A stretch of DNA of 64,000 nt from Curvibacter sp. AEP1-3 (GTDB lineage Bacteria; Pseudomonadota; Gammaproteobacteria; Burkholderiales; Burkholderiaceae_C). The stretch spans positions 682,001 to 746,000 of the forward strand of contig NZ_CP015698.1 of assembly GCF_002163715.1 (NCBI RefSeq), read 5' to 3'. The notes under the pieces were generated by a model. It saw only the letters and a list, made by a program, of their open reading frames with translations, searched no databases and had not been told where the DNA came from. The position numbers and the translations under genes were made by a program. Positions 35,947 to 45,866 of the stretch are shown piece after piece (position 1 is the stretch's first letter; every line of letters starts with the position of its first letter).

Positions 35947-38318
35947 TTCACGCCCCCGACAAAGCTGACAAGTTGTTTCAATAGGCCATCGGTTTCAGCT
36001 TCTAGCGCCAGGATTTCCGACGTTACTTCTTCGAGGCTGCGCAGTGGCTTGTGCTGATAGAAGTACTTATTGAAGCTGATTTCATAGCCAATCACTGTCT
36101 TATCGAGCGCAATCCACGCCTCGTCAACGTAGGGGCGCACCTCTCTGATGAAGTATTCATGGATGACGCTGGAGGCACTGGGCGTCTTGCTCTTGGCTAA
36201 GGGCACGTTCTCGGTGTCGCGCAATTCGCTGTCGGGTTCGTACTCGACGAATTCGCCTGCCTTGGTGCTGGGCCAATAACCATAGTCACCCAGCCGCTCG
36301 GCCGTAGTCTGCAATTCCGAGAGCAGGTCTTTAAGTTTAGAACCGCTCAGCTTGTGCTGCTTCTTGATAACTTTGGCAGCCCGTGGGTCGCGCCAGCTCA
36401 CTGCGTTCAAAACCTGCTTGCGCTCTGGTGTGGAAAGCTTCAACTTCAAGGCTGAGCAAGCTTCGTCCACCATGGTTTCAAACAGGTTGAAGTCGAGGTA
36501 TTGGTCTGGCCCCACCTTGGCGGCAATCTGTTGTGCGGCCAGCATGATGTCGCGCTGGGCCAGCCACGTGGTCTTTGCCAGTAGCTCTTTGCGGTTCTTG
36601 GGCGACAGGGTGATTTCTTCGCGCTCAAGATGGTTCTCAATGGCTTCGGCATGTGACTTGAGGTCGGCATAGACCTCGTCGCCGTATTTGCCATAGACCC
36701 ATTCCATGATTTCTTGCATGCCTGGTGTGAAGCGCAGGGTGGCAATGAGTTCAGGGCTGAACTGTGCCGCCAGACGCAAAGGGCGCTCTACTGTGACCTT
36801 GTAATAGCCGAAGTCCCGGTTGTCGAATACCTTCGATACGCCTTCGTCGGCAAGGTCCAGATAAAGCTGGGTGATCTGCTGGATATGCTCGGCGGTGAAT
36901 TCGCAGTTCTTCTCGCCAAGGTTCTTACGCAGCTTCTGGTACAGGTTGGATGCGTCAATCAACTGCACCTTGCCTTGCCGTTTTTCTGCCTTGTGGTTGG
37001 ACAGCAGCCACACATAGGTGGTGATGCCGGTGTTGTAGAACAGGTTATTCGGCAATTGGATGATGGCTTCGAGGTAGTCGCTCTCGATGATGTGGCGGCG
37101 GATGTTGCTTTCGCCGCCGCCTGCATCGCCAGTGAACAAGGCCGAACCGTTGTGGACAGATGCAATGCGCGAGCCAGAAAAGCGAGTGGCGTTCTTGTCG
37201 CTCAGGTCTGAGCGCCGTTTCATTTTGTCTACCATCTCCATCAAGAACAGCAACTGGCCGTCTGAAGAGCGCGGAATGGCGGGATAGAAGTCGAATGACT
37301 CGCCGGTGTAGTCCGAAAGATTGACCTGAAAGCGATGGTCAAGAACCTCTTTGCCCTCAATGATTCCTTTCTGGTCACCCTTCCAAGACTTGCCATACGG
37401 TGGGTTGCTCAACATGAAGTCGAAGCGCGTGCCTGAGAAGTCGTTGGTTGCCAGCGTCGAGCCAAACTTGATGTTCTCAGGGTCGTTGCCCTTAATCATC
37501 ATGTCGGATTTGCAGATGGCGTAGGTCTCGGGGTTGATCTCTTTGCCGTACAAGAACACGCCCACCTTGGCCTTGATCTCGCCTTCGGCATCTGTCACGA
37601 AGTCTTGCGACTCGGTCAGCATGCCGCCGCTACCGCACGCCGGGTCGTAGATCGTCAGCGGGTTGGGTAGCTGATCCTTCACCGGGATGAATACGAGATT
37701 GGTCATGAGGTTGATAACCTCACGCGGCGTGAAGTGCTCCCCGGCCTCTTCGTTGTTTTCTTCGTTGAACTTGCGGATCAGTTCCTCGAAGACGTAGCCC
37801 ATGCCGAGGTTTGACAGACCTGGCTGTGTGCGGCCATCTGGCCCCTTGCGGTCGTCTGGGCTGAGGTTGATTTCCTCAGATACAAACTTCTCGATGACGT
37901 CATGCAACACGTCCGACTGCGCCATCTTGCGAATCTGGTTGCGCAGGTCGAACTTATCGACGATCTCTTTAACGTTGTCCGAAAAGCCATCAAGGTAGTT
38001 CTTGAGGTTGGCTTCGAGCTGCGACGGATTTCCCAGCAGCGACTTGAGGGTGAACTTGGAAGTGTTGTAGAACACGTAGCCTGAAGCTTCGCGCAGCCCG
38101 TGGGGGTCGAGGTCGGCCATGTCTGCGTCTTCACGCTGGAAACGCACCTCTTCAAGCACCGTGTCTTTGGACGGTTCCAACAGGCAGTCCAGACGGCGCA
38201 GGACGAACATGGGCAGGATGACATCGCGGTACTTGCCGCGAACGAAGACATCACGAAGGCAGTCGTCAGCGATTGACCAGATGAACGAAACGATTTTGTT
38301 GTGTGTTGAGTGATCCAT
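35943..38318 (-). CDS. hsdM: type I restriction-modification methyltransferase subunit
   Basis: 791 aa, longer than the ~500 aa of classical HsdM; the extra C-terminal ~250 residues are helical. The N-terminal HsdM helical domain starts NKIVSFIWSIADDCLRD. The SAM-binding motif is YDPACGSGGML and the catalytic motif SNPPYG, so it is an N6-adenine methyltransferase. FGSTLATNDF and EHFTPREVINLM are further family signatures. It is the first gene of the operon and is coupled to hsdS by a four-base overlap. Confidence 0.96.
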   Translation of the reverse strand: MDHSTHNKIVSFIWSIADDCLRDVFVRGKYRDVILPMFVLRRLDCLLEPSKDTVLEEVRFQREDADMADLDPHGLREASGYVFYNTSKFTLKSLLGNPSQLEANLKNYLDGFSDNVKEIVDKFDLRNQIRKMAQSDVLHDVIEKFVSEEINLSPDDRKGPDGRTQPGLSNLGMGYVFEELIRKFNEENNEEAGEHFTPREVINLMTNLVFIPVKDQLPNPLTIYDPACGSGGMLTESQDFVTDAEGEIKAKVGVFLYGKEINPETYAICKSDMMIKGNDPENIKFGSTLATNDFSGTRFDFMLSNPPYGKSWKGDQKGIIEGKEVLDHRFQVNLSDYTGESFDFYPAIPRSSDGQLLFLMEMVDKMKRRSDLSDKNATRFSGSRIASVHNGSALFTGDAGGGESNIRRHIIESDYLEAIIQLPNNLFYNTGITTYVWLLSNHKAEKRQGKVQLIDASNLYQKLRKNLGEKNCEFTAEHIQQITQLYLDLADEGVSKVFDNRDFGYYKVTVERPLRLAAQFSPELIATLRFTPGMQEIMEWVYGKYGDEVYADLKSHAEAIENHLEREEITLSPKNRKELLAKTTWLAQRDIMLAAQQIAAKVGPDQYLDFNLFETMVDEACSALKLKLSTPERKQVLNAVSWRDPRAAKVIKKQHKLSGSKLKDLLSELQTTAERLGDYGYWPSTKAGEFVEYEPDSELRDTENVPLAKSKTPSASSVIHEYFIREVRPYVDEAWIALDKTVIGYEISFNKYFYQHKPLRSLEEVTSEILALEAETDGLLKQLVSFVGGVK

Positions 38319-38440
38319 TGATAGCTGTTCTATTGAATTACTTGATTGGCTGAGGACAGACCTGCGCTGTTGAAAAATCAGGGATCAAATCCGAGCCCTA
38401 GAAAAGCCTACCCGAGCGAAAATGGCCGAGGTCATTGGAC

Positions 38441-39919
38441 CTAACCCCAATCAGAGAAAGCCAAAAAGGTGCAGGCATCAGCCAACGATTTAGCTTGCTT
38501 AATCGGGGCGGCCGGTTTTTTTGGTGGCCATCGCCCCCCATACCTTTGCTCCCTACCTCGCTCCAAGAGAAGCTGGTGAACAAGCCTCAAATGTGCACCC
38601 TTGGTCGATAGCACTCCAAATGAGTACCGTACGCCGGGGCAGTTTTCGAGTTGCGCGTGGATCATTGCAACAGTAAATTGACCAGGATAAAGCATTAGCT
38701 CAAGCGATTCCGTCCAAGTGGCTGCGCTCAGAATATCAGGCTGAGCAAGGTGCAACTCAACGAGCCCCGTGTTTGCGTATTTGGAACGTACGGACACCTC
38801 TTGACGTTCCTGTGCGTAGTCCATAACGTGCAAGTCATCACCACTCCCGCCTGACTTCAGGGCCTTGGTGAAGATCTCCACCGCCGCTTTAAACTCTTCT
38901 CCCCTCCCCCAAAACTCATAGTTTGGTGCCTGCCACATCAACGAGCTGAGATGTTTCGGCACCCTTTTCCCACCCTTACGAGCCTCGTTGATTTGCAGAG
39001 CAATGAACTCACGATTTGTTTTTGATCCCAGACTTCCAAAAAGCGGATAAACACCGGACGAAGAAGACAACCCATGGGCCATATCCTGGGCAAACGCTCT
39101 GATATCTAGGTTATTCCCGATTACATATTTCCTCAAAAAATCAAGCTGAAACTTATCCAAGAACGTTTCAACAAAGGCGTTATCAGTTGCTGGAGATCGC
39201 TCTAGCTCCTCGTTGATTCGGTCACGAAACTCGGTCACAAGGGAAAAATTTGCCCCGGATTCAAACTCCTCTGGGAGAACGGTTACAAGCCTCCCTTTCC
39301 TATCAACACCAAAACCTACAGTGATGGGGATGAAGCTCGGTCGATTGGCATGAACGTTTTCGATGGAGTGCACACCATATGAGCGTTCGCGCTCCTGACC
39401 TCGATTGCGGGCATGTTCTCTTTCAATTTCAGTGAAGTTTTCCCGATATGCGCGCTTGGCTCGATCAACACTGCCACCAACGACATCTGCACTTGGATTG
39501 AGTTTGATCCAGTTGTCTGTCGGAAAGATACTTTGGGTACGCCGAAGATTGGTAAAAGCAAGAAGATCAAATGAAACCGTATCGGTCCGCTTCTTCAATT
39601 TGGCGACCCAAGGACATTCGTCAGGCGAAGCTTCAAACCGTGCAGCAAATTCGTCGCTAAGTGCCAAGTAATCTTCATCCAACTTGATTTGACCCATTCG
39701 CTCCATGGACTCAATCACAGACAGGGCTTCAGCGTCTGAAAACCCAAAGTAATCACGAAGGCCGATCAAGGAAACACGCCCGCAGGTGTGCAACAACCTT
39801 AGAACGAATTCAGTAACAGCCGGTAGACGCTCCTCGGCAGAGATGTAAGCGGTGATTTTGAAGGCTTGTGTGGGCAGTGCGAAAGTAACCCGGTTGAACT
39901 CTATGCAATCTGGGTTCAT
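38441..39919 (-). CDS. unknown protein with N-terminal winged-helix-like domain, partner of NERD-kinase-helicase
   Basis: 492 aa. Residues ~35-90 look like a winged helix (VLRLLHTCGRVSLIGLRDYF, then ESMERMGQIKLDEDYLAL). The rest is mixed alpha/beta with no family recognised. Two later segments (FLRKYVIGNNLDIRAFAQDM, YAQERQEVSVRSKY) are charged and conserved-looking. Its ATG overlaps the stop of the upstream giant gene (ATGA), so the two proteins are made together and likely form one system. It could be a DNA-binding sensor or an effector. Confidence 0.7.
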   Translation of the reverse strand: MNPDCIEFNRVTFALPTQAFKITAYISAEERLPAVTEFVLRLLHTCGRVSLIGLRDYFGFSDAEALSVIESMERMGQIKLDEDYLALSDEFAARFEASPDECPWVAKLKKRTDTVSFDLLAFTNLRRTQSIFPTDNWIKLNPSADVVGGSVDRAKRAYRENFTEIEREHARNRGQERERSYGVHSIENVHANRPSFIPITVGFGVDRKGRLVTVLPEEFESGANFSLVTEFRDRINEELERSPATDNAFVETFLDKFQLDFLRKYVIGNNLDIRAFAQDMAHGLSSSSGVYPLFGSLGSKTNREFIALQINEARKGGKRVPKHLSSLMWQAPNYEFWGRGEEFKAAVEIFTKALKSGGSGDDLHVMDYAQERQEVSVRSKYANTGLVELHLAQPDILSAATWTESLELMLYPGQFTVAMIHAQLENCPGVRYSFGVLSTKGAHLRLVHQLLLERGREQRYGGRWPPKKPAAPIKQAKSLADACTFLAFSDWG

Positions 39920-42900
39920 ACCTTGAACTCCTGTGCCTTTACTACTTCAGATCGACCAGCTACAGCCAGTGACTCCACCTTCTTTAAGACTTGACCCAAA
40001 GGCAGTCCCTCATTTCGACCACGCCACATGGGCGTAGCCCCTACGATGATCAAACGCTCCATGGCGCGGGACATGGCAACGTTGATCCGATTGGGACTAC
40101 GCAGGAATCCGGGCTGCATGTTGGGATTGTTTCTGACCGTAGACAAAATAATGATTCGATTCTCTTTTCCCTGATAGCTGTCAACGGTGTCAACCTTGAT
40201 AAGCCGTCGAACTTCTTGGGGGATCCAACGAGCTTCGTTTTTCAATCGATTGATGATTTCCCGTTGCTTCGAGTACATGCAGATCACACCAATAATCGGA
40301 TCCCCCGACTGCAACCCCTCATGCAACGCCTTTATCAGTCCGTTGCGCTGTATCAGCGCCTTCAACACGCCCATCACGACCTGAGCTTCCGTCTCATTCC
40401 AGCAGTCGACCCGATCTGGCGATGAATTTTCGAGAGCGGCTTTGCCCAGAGTGCTGGTATCTACCCAAGAGACCTCATGCTTCAGCTTGGCAGGCAAGAG
40501 ACTGGTGTCCAGCCATGACGCAGGACGCCCTGTATGAAGGTCTTTTTGATAGAACACGTCTGACACCAACTCACCAATGGCCGGAGCCATACGGTACTGC
40601 TCGGTGAGAGATGCGCCGACTGACTTTCCGTACTTGGAGTCAAAAAGTCTCTCGAAGTCACTAACAAAGGCGGGAGATTCACTTCCGTAACCAAGATTTT
40701 TAGAAACGGCATCTCGCACCTCCTGGTCAAACGTGGGAGGTAGCTGCTTGTGATCTCCCACCAGAAGAATTCGTCGCCCCGTCTGCATCGCAACAGCCAC
40801 TTCACTCGGAGCTGCTCTACCAGCCTCATCAATGATCACCCAGTCGTACATGTTCTGTATGACACCGGCGGCTCTTCGACCAATACCCACAAGAGTCCCC
40901 GCCACAACCGTTCTGGACTTAGCAAGGAACTCAATAAAGTTCGCCGCAGGCTCGCCAAGGGTTTTCAACCAATCATCAGATAGTTTCAGAAGCTTTCGCA
41001 GCCGCTCAAGCGCTTGCGGGGACTGAACTTCGTGCTGTTTAGCGAGGCTGTCAAACAGGTGCTCCAACGCTTCGCCAAGTGGAATGTCCCCAACCTCAAA
41101 CTGATAATCCCGTTGACAGATATCTCTCACGGTCTCTGTGAGCTGACGTATACGATGAGTACCCGCTTCCAGAAGCTCGTCAGGTTCTTTCGAATCTGAC
41201 GTTGGTACTTGGCCCAGTGCCTCCAGCTCAAGTAAGCTAATCTGCTCAATGAGTCGACCAACTCCCAAGTGCAACTTTACGGCAGCCGCTGAAAACTCTG
41301 GCATCAACCCCATTTCACTAGCCAACCTGACTACTCGATCTTTGTACTCAGCTTTGAAACTCTCGCGGTAAACCTGCTCGATAGACGCTGAGTGCAAATG
41401 GCGAATAGGCTCAGAGACTACAGACTCATGCCCTAAGCGCACTGCATCAAAGGCAATCCCCTTCGCCTCAAAAAGTTCAAGCGCTTTTTCCAACGCGTTG
41501 TTGACCGCTTCATGTGCTTGGCTAACAACCAACACGCGCCGAGCACCTTCCTTCGTTACCAAGTAATGAAGAAGCGACGCGATAAACCAGGTCTTTCCGG
41601 TGCCTGGTGGGCCTTGCAACAGACTAATTGGGCCATTTTGAAGCGCTTTCTGAAAGGCGACCCGCTGGCTTGTATTGAGCCTCTTTGCACCTTGCGAGTA
41701 CGCCTCAAGCGACGAGTCCTCAGGTCCGTCAAAGACCATTGGAAGAGGTTGCTCCGCATCCGTTTGCAAGTAGTCCATCAAGTTTGAAATGACGGCACGT
41801 CCATCTACTATGCGCTCTACCGCGTTTGCCCGCCGATTGAGGGAAGCACTCTCCATGTTGCTTCTCAAGCGAAGCTTGTCGCCAGGCTGGAGGGGCTTTG
41901 CGTTCCAGCGCTCAATCGCTAGCTCTGCGTTCCGCCCCAGAGAGGTATCCCTCAGCTCAAGTTCCCCGCAACGACGCCATAGACCATCTGCGGCCCTGCG
42001 TTCGACCCAAGTGTGGTCGTCTGCGTCTGGATCAAAACCTCTCCCCTCGATAACGCAGGGGACCAATATCTGATGGGACCGTTGAGGGCTCCTCATGGCC
42101 TCCCCGGTAACAGTCGCAATAGGAAGTGCATCCTCTTCTGCGCTGAGAAGTCCCTCCCACAACTGCTTTACATCGATGGCTGTTGCTTTTGGTACAGAAA
42201 CTTTTTCAGAATTTTCGCGCTCACGGTAACTGGTGATTGATTCGTCTCGTAGCTGTATGTGCGTCACAACTAAAGGGTCTTGCTCATCTGGCCCATCGGG
42301 GGGAATGAAAACATCATCAGATTTGCCAACAGATTCATCGCTGAATTCTGTTGCCCACTGCGCCAGTGAGGGCTCAAGCTCCGACGCCTCCCCTCTCGGG
42401 CCATCAACAAGAGAAATGCGTACTGCAATACGACCAAGACACCTGTCCTGAGCCCATATGAGTTGTGTCAGGTCAATTCGCTTTACAGCTACCCAAGTGC
42501 ACTGCCCCTTTGAGCTATCCCACTCTAAGCTCAATCGCGCGCCGGCACCCGTTAAGTGCATCAACTTTGCACCTGGCGTTCTACGGGAGTTTTCTTGGGT
42601 GAGATAGAAATACCCATTGTCAGAAACCATGTCTCCGGGCTGAACTCCGGTGGTCGCGAGATTCCTCACAGAGACTCGGTAGGGCTCAGTATCAACCGCA
42701 CTGGCAACATTCGATTTTCCATCTAATGCAGCTTGAAGTGGCTCCAAGGCCGATACAGTTCTATCGTCGATAAGCCGTTGAACTTCCTCGCATACATGAG
42801 AAAGCCCACTACGCTCAGTCGTGCTGCAGCTATCCACGAGAAATTCTTTTATGACCGCTGCAATCGCGTACCGATCACGGGCAAGCGGTGATAAACCTTT

Positions 42901-44877
42901 GTAATCAGGCGGCAAGTATGCTGTACTGTAAATCTCCTCGCCATCCCGGCGAAAGTCGAGTACGTCCACAAAGACTGGTTGCCCATCCGGGCGAATGACA
43001 ATGTTGTCCGGCTTCAGATCTCCATGAGGCCATTCAAAATCGTGCATACGCGAGAGGGTGCGAACCAAACTTTGAGCAACCTCCAATTTGGATGAGAGGT
43101 CTCGGTCAGACTTCATCCACTCGGTCAAGGTGACTCCGTCAACCCAGTTCAAAACGACCAATAGACTACGCCGACTTAAACCATAGTCGCGAATCTCAGG
43201 AAGCCCTTTGAGACCAGCAGCTCTTAGATTGCGAGCTCTCTCCAGGAAAGACAGCAAGCGGATGGCAAGATCTGGCTTCTTTAGGTCTGGCTCAACGCCG
43301 TGCCATTCCTTAACCAATACTCTTTGACCATCGACGCTACTAACGTATGAGAGAAGGTCATCATCATCCTTCAGTGGGCTCTCGTCTTCAGGATAGTCTC
43401 TCGCCCTACTTTTAGCCTTATGTGCATCGAAGAGGGACAGTTCAAGAAGCTGCACGCGTTCATTCGAAGATGCACTATTCATCGCATCCAGCATGTGACG
43501 GGCGTTTTCATAACGATCCTGGGGCTGAACACTAAGCGCTCTTGTCAGAATTTCATCAAACCTACCCTCGTAGGGATCCGTTGCTCGACGCTCCCAGGTG
43601 AACACGTCACTTACTTTAGGCGGACGCTCACCAAACAAGATCAAATGCGAAAGCACTCCTAGTGCATATACGTCCCGGTGATATGGGGTGACTTCTTTGC
43701 TTAAGCCAATATCCTCTGGCAAATTAGAACGCTCTACTTTGACCTTGTTCCTGAATGTTCCGACCGTTTGTGTTGAGGGGTAGTAGGCAGCAGAAAAGCC
43801 CGAGATGATGACCTTGGCAGGCCGCTCGACCCAAACGCAGTGGGCACCAATGTCTCGATGAGCGACGTTTAAATCATGCAAGTCGGCAAATCGCTGAAGC
43901 AAGGCCTTGACCAACACAATCCGCTCTGTAGGCGTTAACTTCAGAAGCGTTGCGTTCACGAACTCGCTGAGGCGGGTGATCTTTGGAGGAAGAACATAAA
44001 GTTCAGAAAAATCGCTCGTTACGTCAGCTTCTGACCTGCGTGTAATCGGGCGCAACAAGGAGCGAGACAGCTCTTCATTTCTTGGCTCTACGTGCTCGTA
44101 TACCCGTTGTTCGCGTAAACCAATAAACCCTCTGTCCCCTTCGCCGATGAGTGCAGTTCCTAGAACAGAAAAGTCCCATTGCCGGAAAAGGGCGAGTTTG
44201 TCTGGATCTACTTTTTCTTTCGCTCGAAATTCCGAGTACAGCTTGTTGGGGTGCACCCAAAGTGGCTGGTTTTCTGGCTTGAACCCATGAATAGCAAAGC
44301 CGGCAGGACGACCGCGCTGACCTACGAAGAAAAGATCGTAATCGTTAAGGTACGACAGCGGATTGATACGTGTTGACCGAGCGAGCACTCTTTTGTAATC
44401 ACGCTCTGAAGCCCATGAAAGCAAATCGTTCAAGTAGAGGACTGAATTTGCTTCGCTCGCATCAAGGTCCAGCTCGCTCAACGACTCAGAAAGTACTACA
44501 AACGAATAGATGAAAGGCGTTTTGGTGGGCCCAACTCGAGTTTGAAGTGCACTCGCCAACCTCTTCGCTTTGAGACCAACAAGAGGAACTGGTGATCGGC
44601 CACGGGGTTCTCCGTCCACGAACCAGCTTCCTCCTCTGGACTCCAATTTCTTGCCACGCCAGTTCTTGAGTTCGACGACGACGATGTGCGTGTGTGTGAC
44701 AAGAATCAAATCGAAATCGTCGTCACCCGCCCCCGGCCCACCGCGGTTAAGTTTGAATGACGCATAACCTCGCCATCCTTTTGAAAACGCACTGCTGTTG
44801 AAAGCCTTCTCAATACGTTGATGAGCTTCTATTTCAGATCTGGGTACACCCGCTTTTTCAATTAAACGAATGTCCAT
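39916..44877 (-). CDS. NERD - degenerate kinase - kinase - UPF1-like SF1 helicase fusion
   Basis: 1653 aa. The N-terminal NERD nuclease-like domain has D56 and VVELKNWRG (E69-x-K71). A first Ser/Thr-kinase-like domain has VAHRDIGAHC near 339 with the usual Asn replaced by Cys and no DFG, so it is probably inactive. A second kinase domain keeps HGDLKPDN near 615 and a metal-binding Asp in FVDVLDF. The C-terminal third is a superfamily 1 UPF1/Dna2-type helicase: QGPPGTGKT near 1090, IIDEAGRAAP, VGDHKQLPP, EQYRMAP and VDTVDSYQGKE. Proteins joining NERD, kinase and helicase occur in defence islands (PglW of BREX combines NERD and kinase), but no pglX/pglZ genes are nearby. It lies upstream of the type I system. 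Confidence 0.88.
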   Translation of the reverse strand: MDIRLIEKAGVPRSEIEAHQRIEKAFNSSAFSKGWRGYASFKLNRGGPGAGDDDFDLILVTHTHIVVVELKNWRGKKLESRGGSWFVDGEPRGRSPVPLVGLKAKRLASALQTRVGPTKTPFIYSFVVLSESLSELDLDASEANSVLYLNDLLSWASERDYKRVLARSTRINPLSYLNDYDLFFVGQRGRPAGFAIHGFKPENQPLWVHPNKLYSEFRAKEKVDPDKLALFRQWDFSVLGTALIGEGDRGFIGLREQRVYEHVEPRNEELSRSLLRPITRRSEADVTSDFSELYVLPPKITRLSEFVNATLLKLTPTERIVLVKALLQRFADLHDLNVAHRDIGAHCVWVERPAKVIISGFSAAYYPSTQTVGTFRNKVKVERSNLPEDIGLSKEVTPYHRDVYALGVLSHLILFGERPPKVSDVFTWERRATDPYEGRFDEILTRALSVQPQDRYENARHMLDAMNSASSNERVQLLELSLFDAHKAKSRARDYPEDESPLKDDDDLLSYVSSVDGQRVLVKEWHGVEPDLKKPDLAIRLLSFLERARNLRAAGLKGLPEIRDYGLSRRSLLVVLNWVDGVTLTEWMKSDRDLSSKLEVAQSLVRTLSRMHDFEWPHGDLKPDNIVIRPDGQPVFVDVLDFRRDGEEIYSTAYLPPDYKGLSPLARDRYAIAAVIKEFLVDSCSTTERSGLSHVCEEVQRLIDDRTVSALEPLQAALDGKSNVASAVDTEPYRVSVRNLATTGVQPGDMVSDNGYFYLTQENSRRTPGAKLMHLTGAGARLSLEWDSSKGQCTWVAVKRIDLTQLIWAQDRCLGRIAVRISLVDGPRGEASELEPSLAQWATEFSDESVGKSDDVFIPPDGPDEQDPLVVTHIQLRDESITSYRERENSEKVSVPKATAIDVKQLWEGLLSAEEDALPIATVTGEAMRSPQRSHQILVPCVIEGRGFDPDADDHTWVERRAADGLWRRCGELELRDTSLGRNAELAIERWNAKPLQPGDKLRLRSNMESASLNRRANAVERIVDGRAVISNLMDYLQTDAEQPLPMVFDGPEDSSLEAYSQGAKRLNTSQRVAFQKALQNGPISLLQGPPGTGKTWFIASLLHYLVTKEGARRVLVVSQAHEAVNNALEKALELFEAKGIAFDAVRLGHESVVSEPIRHLHSASIEQVYRESFKAEYKDRVVRLASEMGLMPEFSAAAVKLHLGVGRLIEQISLLELEALGQVPTSDSKEPDELLEAGTHRIRQLTETVRDICQRDYQFEVGDIPLGEALEHLFDSLAKQHEVQSPQALERLRKLLKLSDDWLKTLGEPAANFIEFLAKSRTVVAGTLVGIGRRAAGVIQNMYDWVIIDEAGRAAPSEVAVAMQTGRRILLVGDHKQLPPTFDQEVRDAVSKNLGYGSESPAFVSDFERLFDSKYGKSVGASLTEQYRMAPAIGELVSDVFYQKDLHTGRPASWLDTSLLPAKLKHEVSWVDTSTLGKAALENSSPDRVDCWNETEAQVVMGVLKALIQRNGLIKALHEGLQSGDPIIGVICMYSKQREIINRLKNEARWIPQEVRRLIKVDTVDSYQGKENRIIILSTVRNNPNMQPGFLRSPNRINVAMSRAMERLIIVGATPMWRGRNEGLPLGQVLKKVESLAVAGRSEVVKAQEFKV

Positions 44878-45072
44878 TTCAAACAGCCTCGCTCAGTGTG
44901 AAAGTGCTCCCAATCAGGGGCTTCATTTGCTGACGGTATTGGATAGAGCCTGAATGATTTAGAAAATCACGATCCACTGCAGCCGAAAAGGCTCCACAAC
45001 GATGGATGCCTTTTGCTCGAAAAACGTACATAACCGCCCTTGAACTGAAACTGTTTTTGTAATGTCAGTCTA

Positions 45073-45282
45073 TCAGGCGAGCGCCTCACTTTTACCGATT
45101 TCGGGCCCTTCAAGCTTGCGGCCGGTACGTGTAGTTTCAGCGCTTTGCACTTTGTACTTTGCAGAGCTAACCCCCTTCTTAAAAGCTTTTGGGCATACAT
45201 ACTTCACTTGACCTACGGCAGGTGGATTGATCCAAGTTGCTTCTTTTTCGGTCATTAGCACCGCGCCCAACGCAGTCTTCAT
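45073..45282 (-). CDS. possible small protein or gene remnant
   Basis: A 69-residue frame from an ATG (MKTALGAVLMTEKEATW) contains INPPAVGQVKYVCPKAFKKG and ends normally. Codon use is protein-like but no family could be assigned. It might be the tail of a truncated gene. The rest of 44878-45347 holds nothing recognisable apart from the promoter region expected for the leftward giant gene. Confidence 0.3.
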   Translation of the reverse strand: MKTALGAVLMTEKEATWINPPAVGQVKYVCPKAFKKGVSSAKYKVQSAETTRTGRKLEGPEIGKSEALA

Positions 45283-45347
45283 TTTTCGCCTGAAACCCTG
45301 ATCCACGTTCTGTCGATCTGACCTACCCAATCCCTCGCTGTAGTCCA

Positions 45348-45384
45348 CTCAGAGCTATCCAACACCTCGTTGGATAGCTCTGAG
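45348..45384. terminator. perfect 16-bp inverted repeat followed by TTTT
   Basis: Arms CTCAGAGCTATCCAAC and GTTGGATAGCTCTGAG enclose ACCTC, and TTTTG follows on the plus strand. It resembles a rho-independent terminator or leader attenuator just upstream of the zinc-ribbon gene. No plus-strand gene ends immediately before it. Confidence 0.55.
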
Positions 45385-45475
45385 TTTTGTGCCGTCCATC
45401 TCCATGCCTGTCCCTTACCGGATGGCAGGGAGATGTGTGGCTGTCTGTTTTTCAACTCATCACGAAAGCCTTTCC

Positions 45476-45805
45476 ATGTCTATTTCATGTCCTCAATGCG
45501 GATCTACCTTGATCCGTCAACGCAATGTCGGTCGCCGTACCGGTGGTGCAGTCGGCACCGTCGCTGGTGGACTCACTGGTGTCAGTGGTGCTCTTACTGG
45601 TGGTCGCGTCGGAATGACCGTCGGTTTGATCGTGGGTCCCACCGGGTCTGCCATCGGCTGTATCGCAGGCGCTCTCCTGGGAGGCTTGATTGGCGCAGTA
45701 ACCGTAGGTGTCGCCGGTGCAAAGCTGGGTGGTGTCCTGGACGAACGTGTCCTCGAAAACTACGAATGCCTGCATTGCGAACACGTCTTCGGGGAAACGC
45801 ACTAG
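45476..45805 (+). CDS. small zinc-ribbon, glycine-zipper protein
   Basis: 109 aa from the ATG at 45476 (MSISCPQCGST); upstream frame to 45389 has no support. CPQCG near the start and CLHCEHVF near the end form a split zinc ribbon. Between them is a Gly/Val/Ala-rich hydrophobic region with glycine-zipper spacing that could insert in a membrane as a hairpin. It precedes the DUF932 gene and is probably part of the same mobile-element module. Function unknown. Confidence 0.65.
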   Translation: MSISCPQCGSTLIRQRNVGRRTGGAVGTVAGGLTGVSGALTGGRVGMTVGLIVGPTGSAIGCIAGALLGGLIGAVTVGVAGAKLGGVLDERVLENYECLHCEHVFGETH

Positions 45806-45866
45806 GTCGCTGCCCTCATTTCTCTTTTTCTCCCTTATCCAACAAAACCACTTCAAGGAGCCACTC

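Noticed and set aside
39916..44877. BREX type 2 (Pgl) system based on the NERD-kinase protein
   Set aside because: No pglX methyltransferase, pglZ phosphatase or pglY ATPase is nearby and the C-terminal UPF1-like helicase does not fit; only a domain-level resemblance remains.
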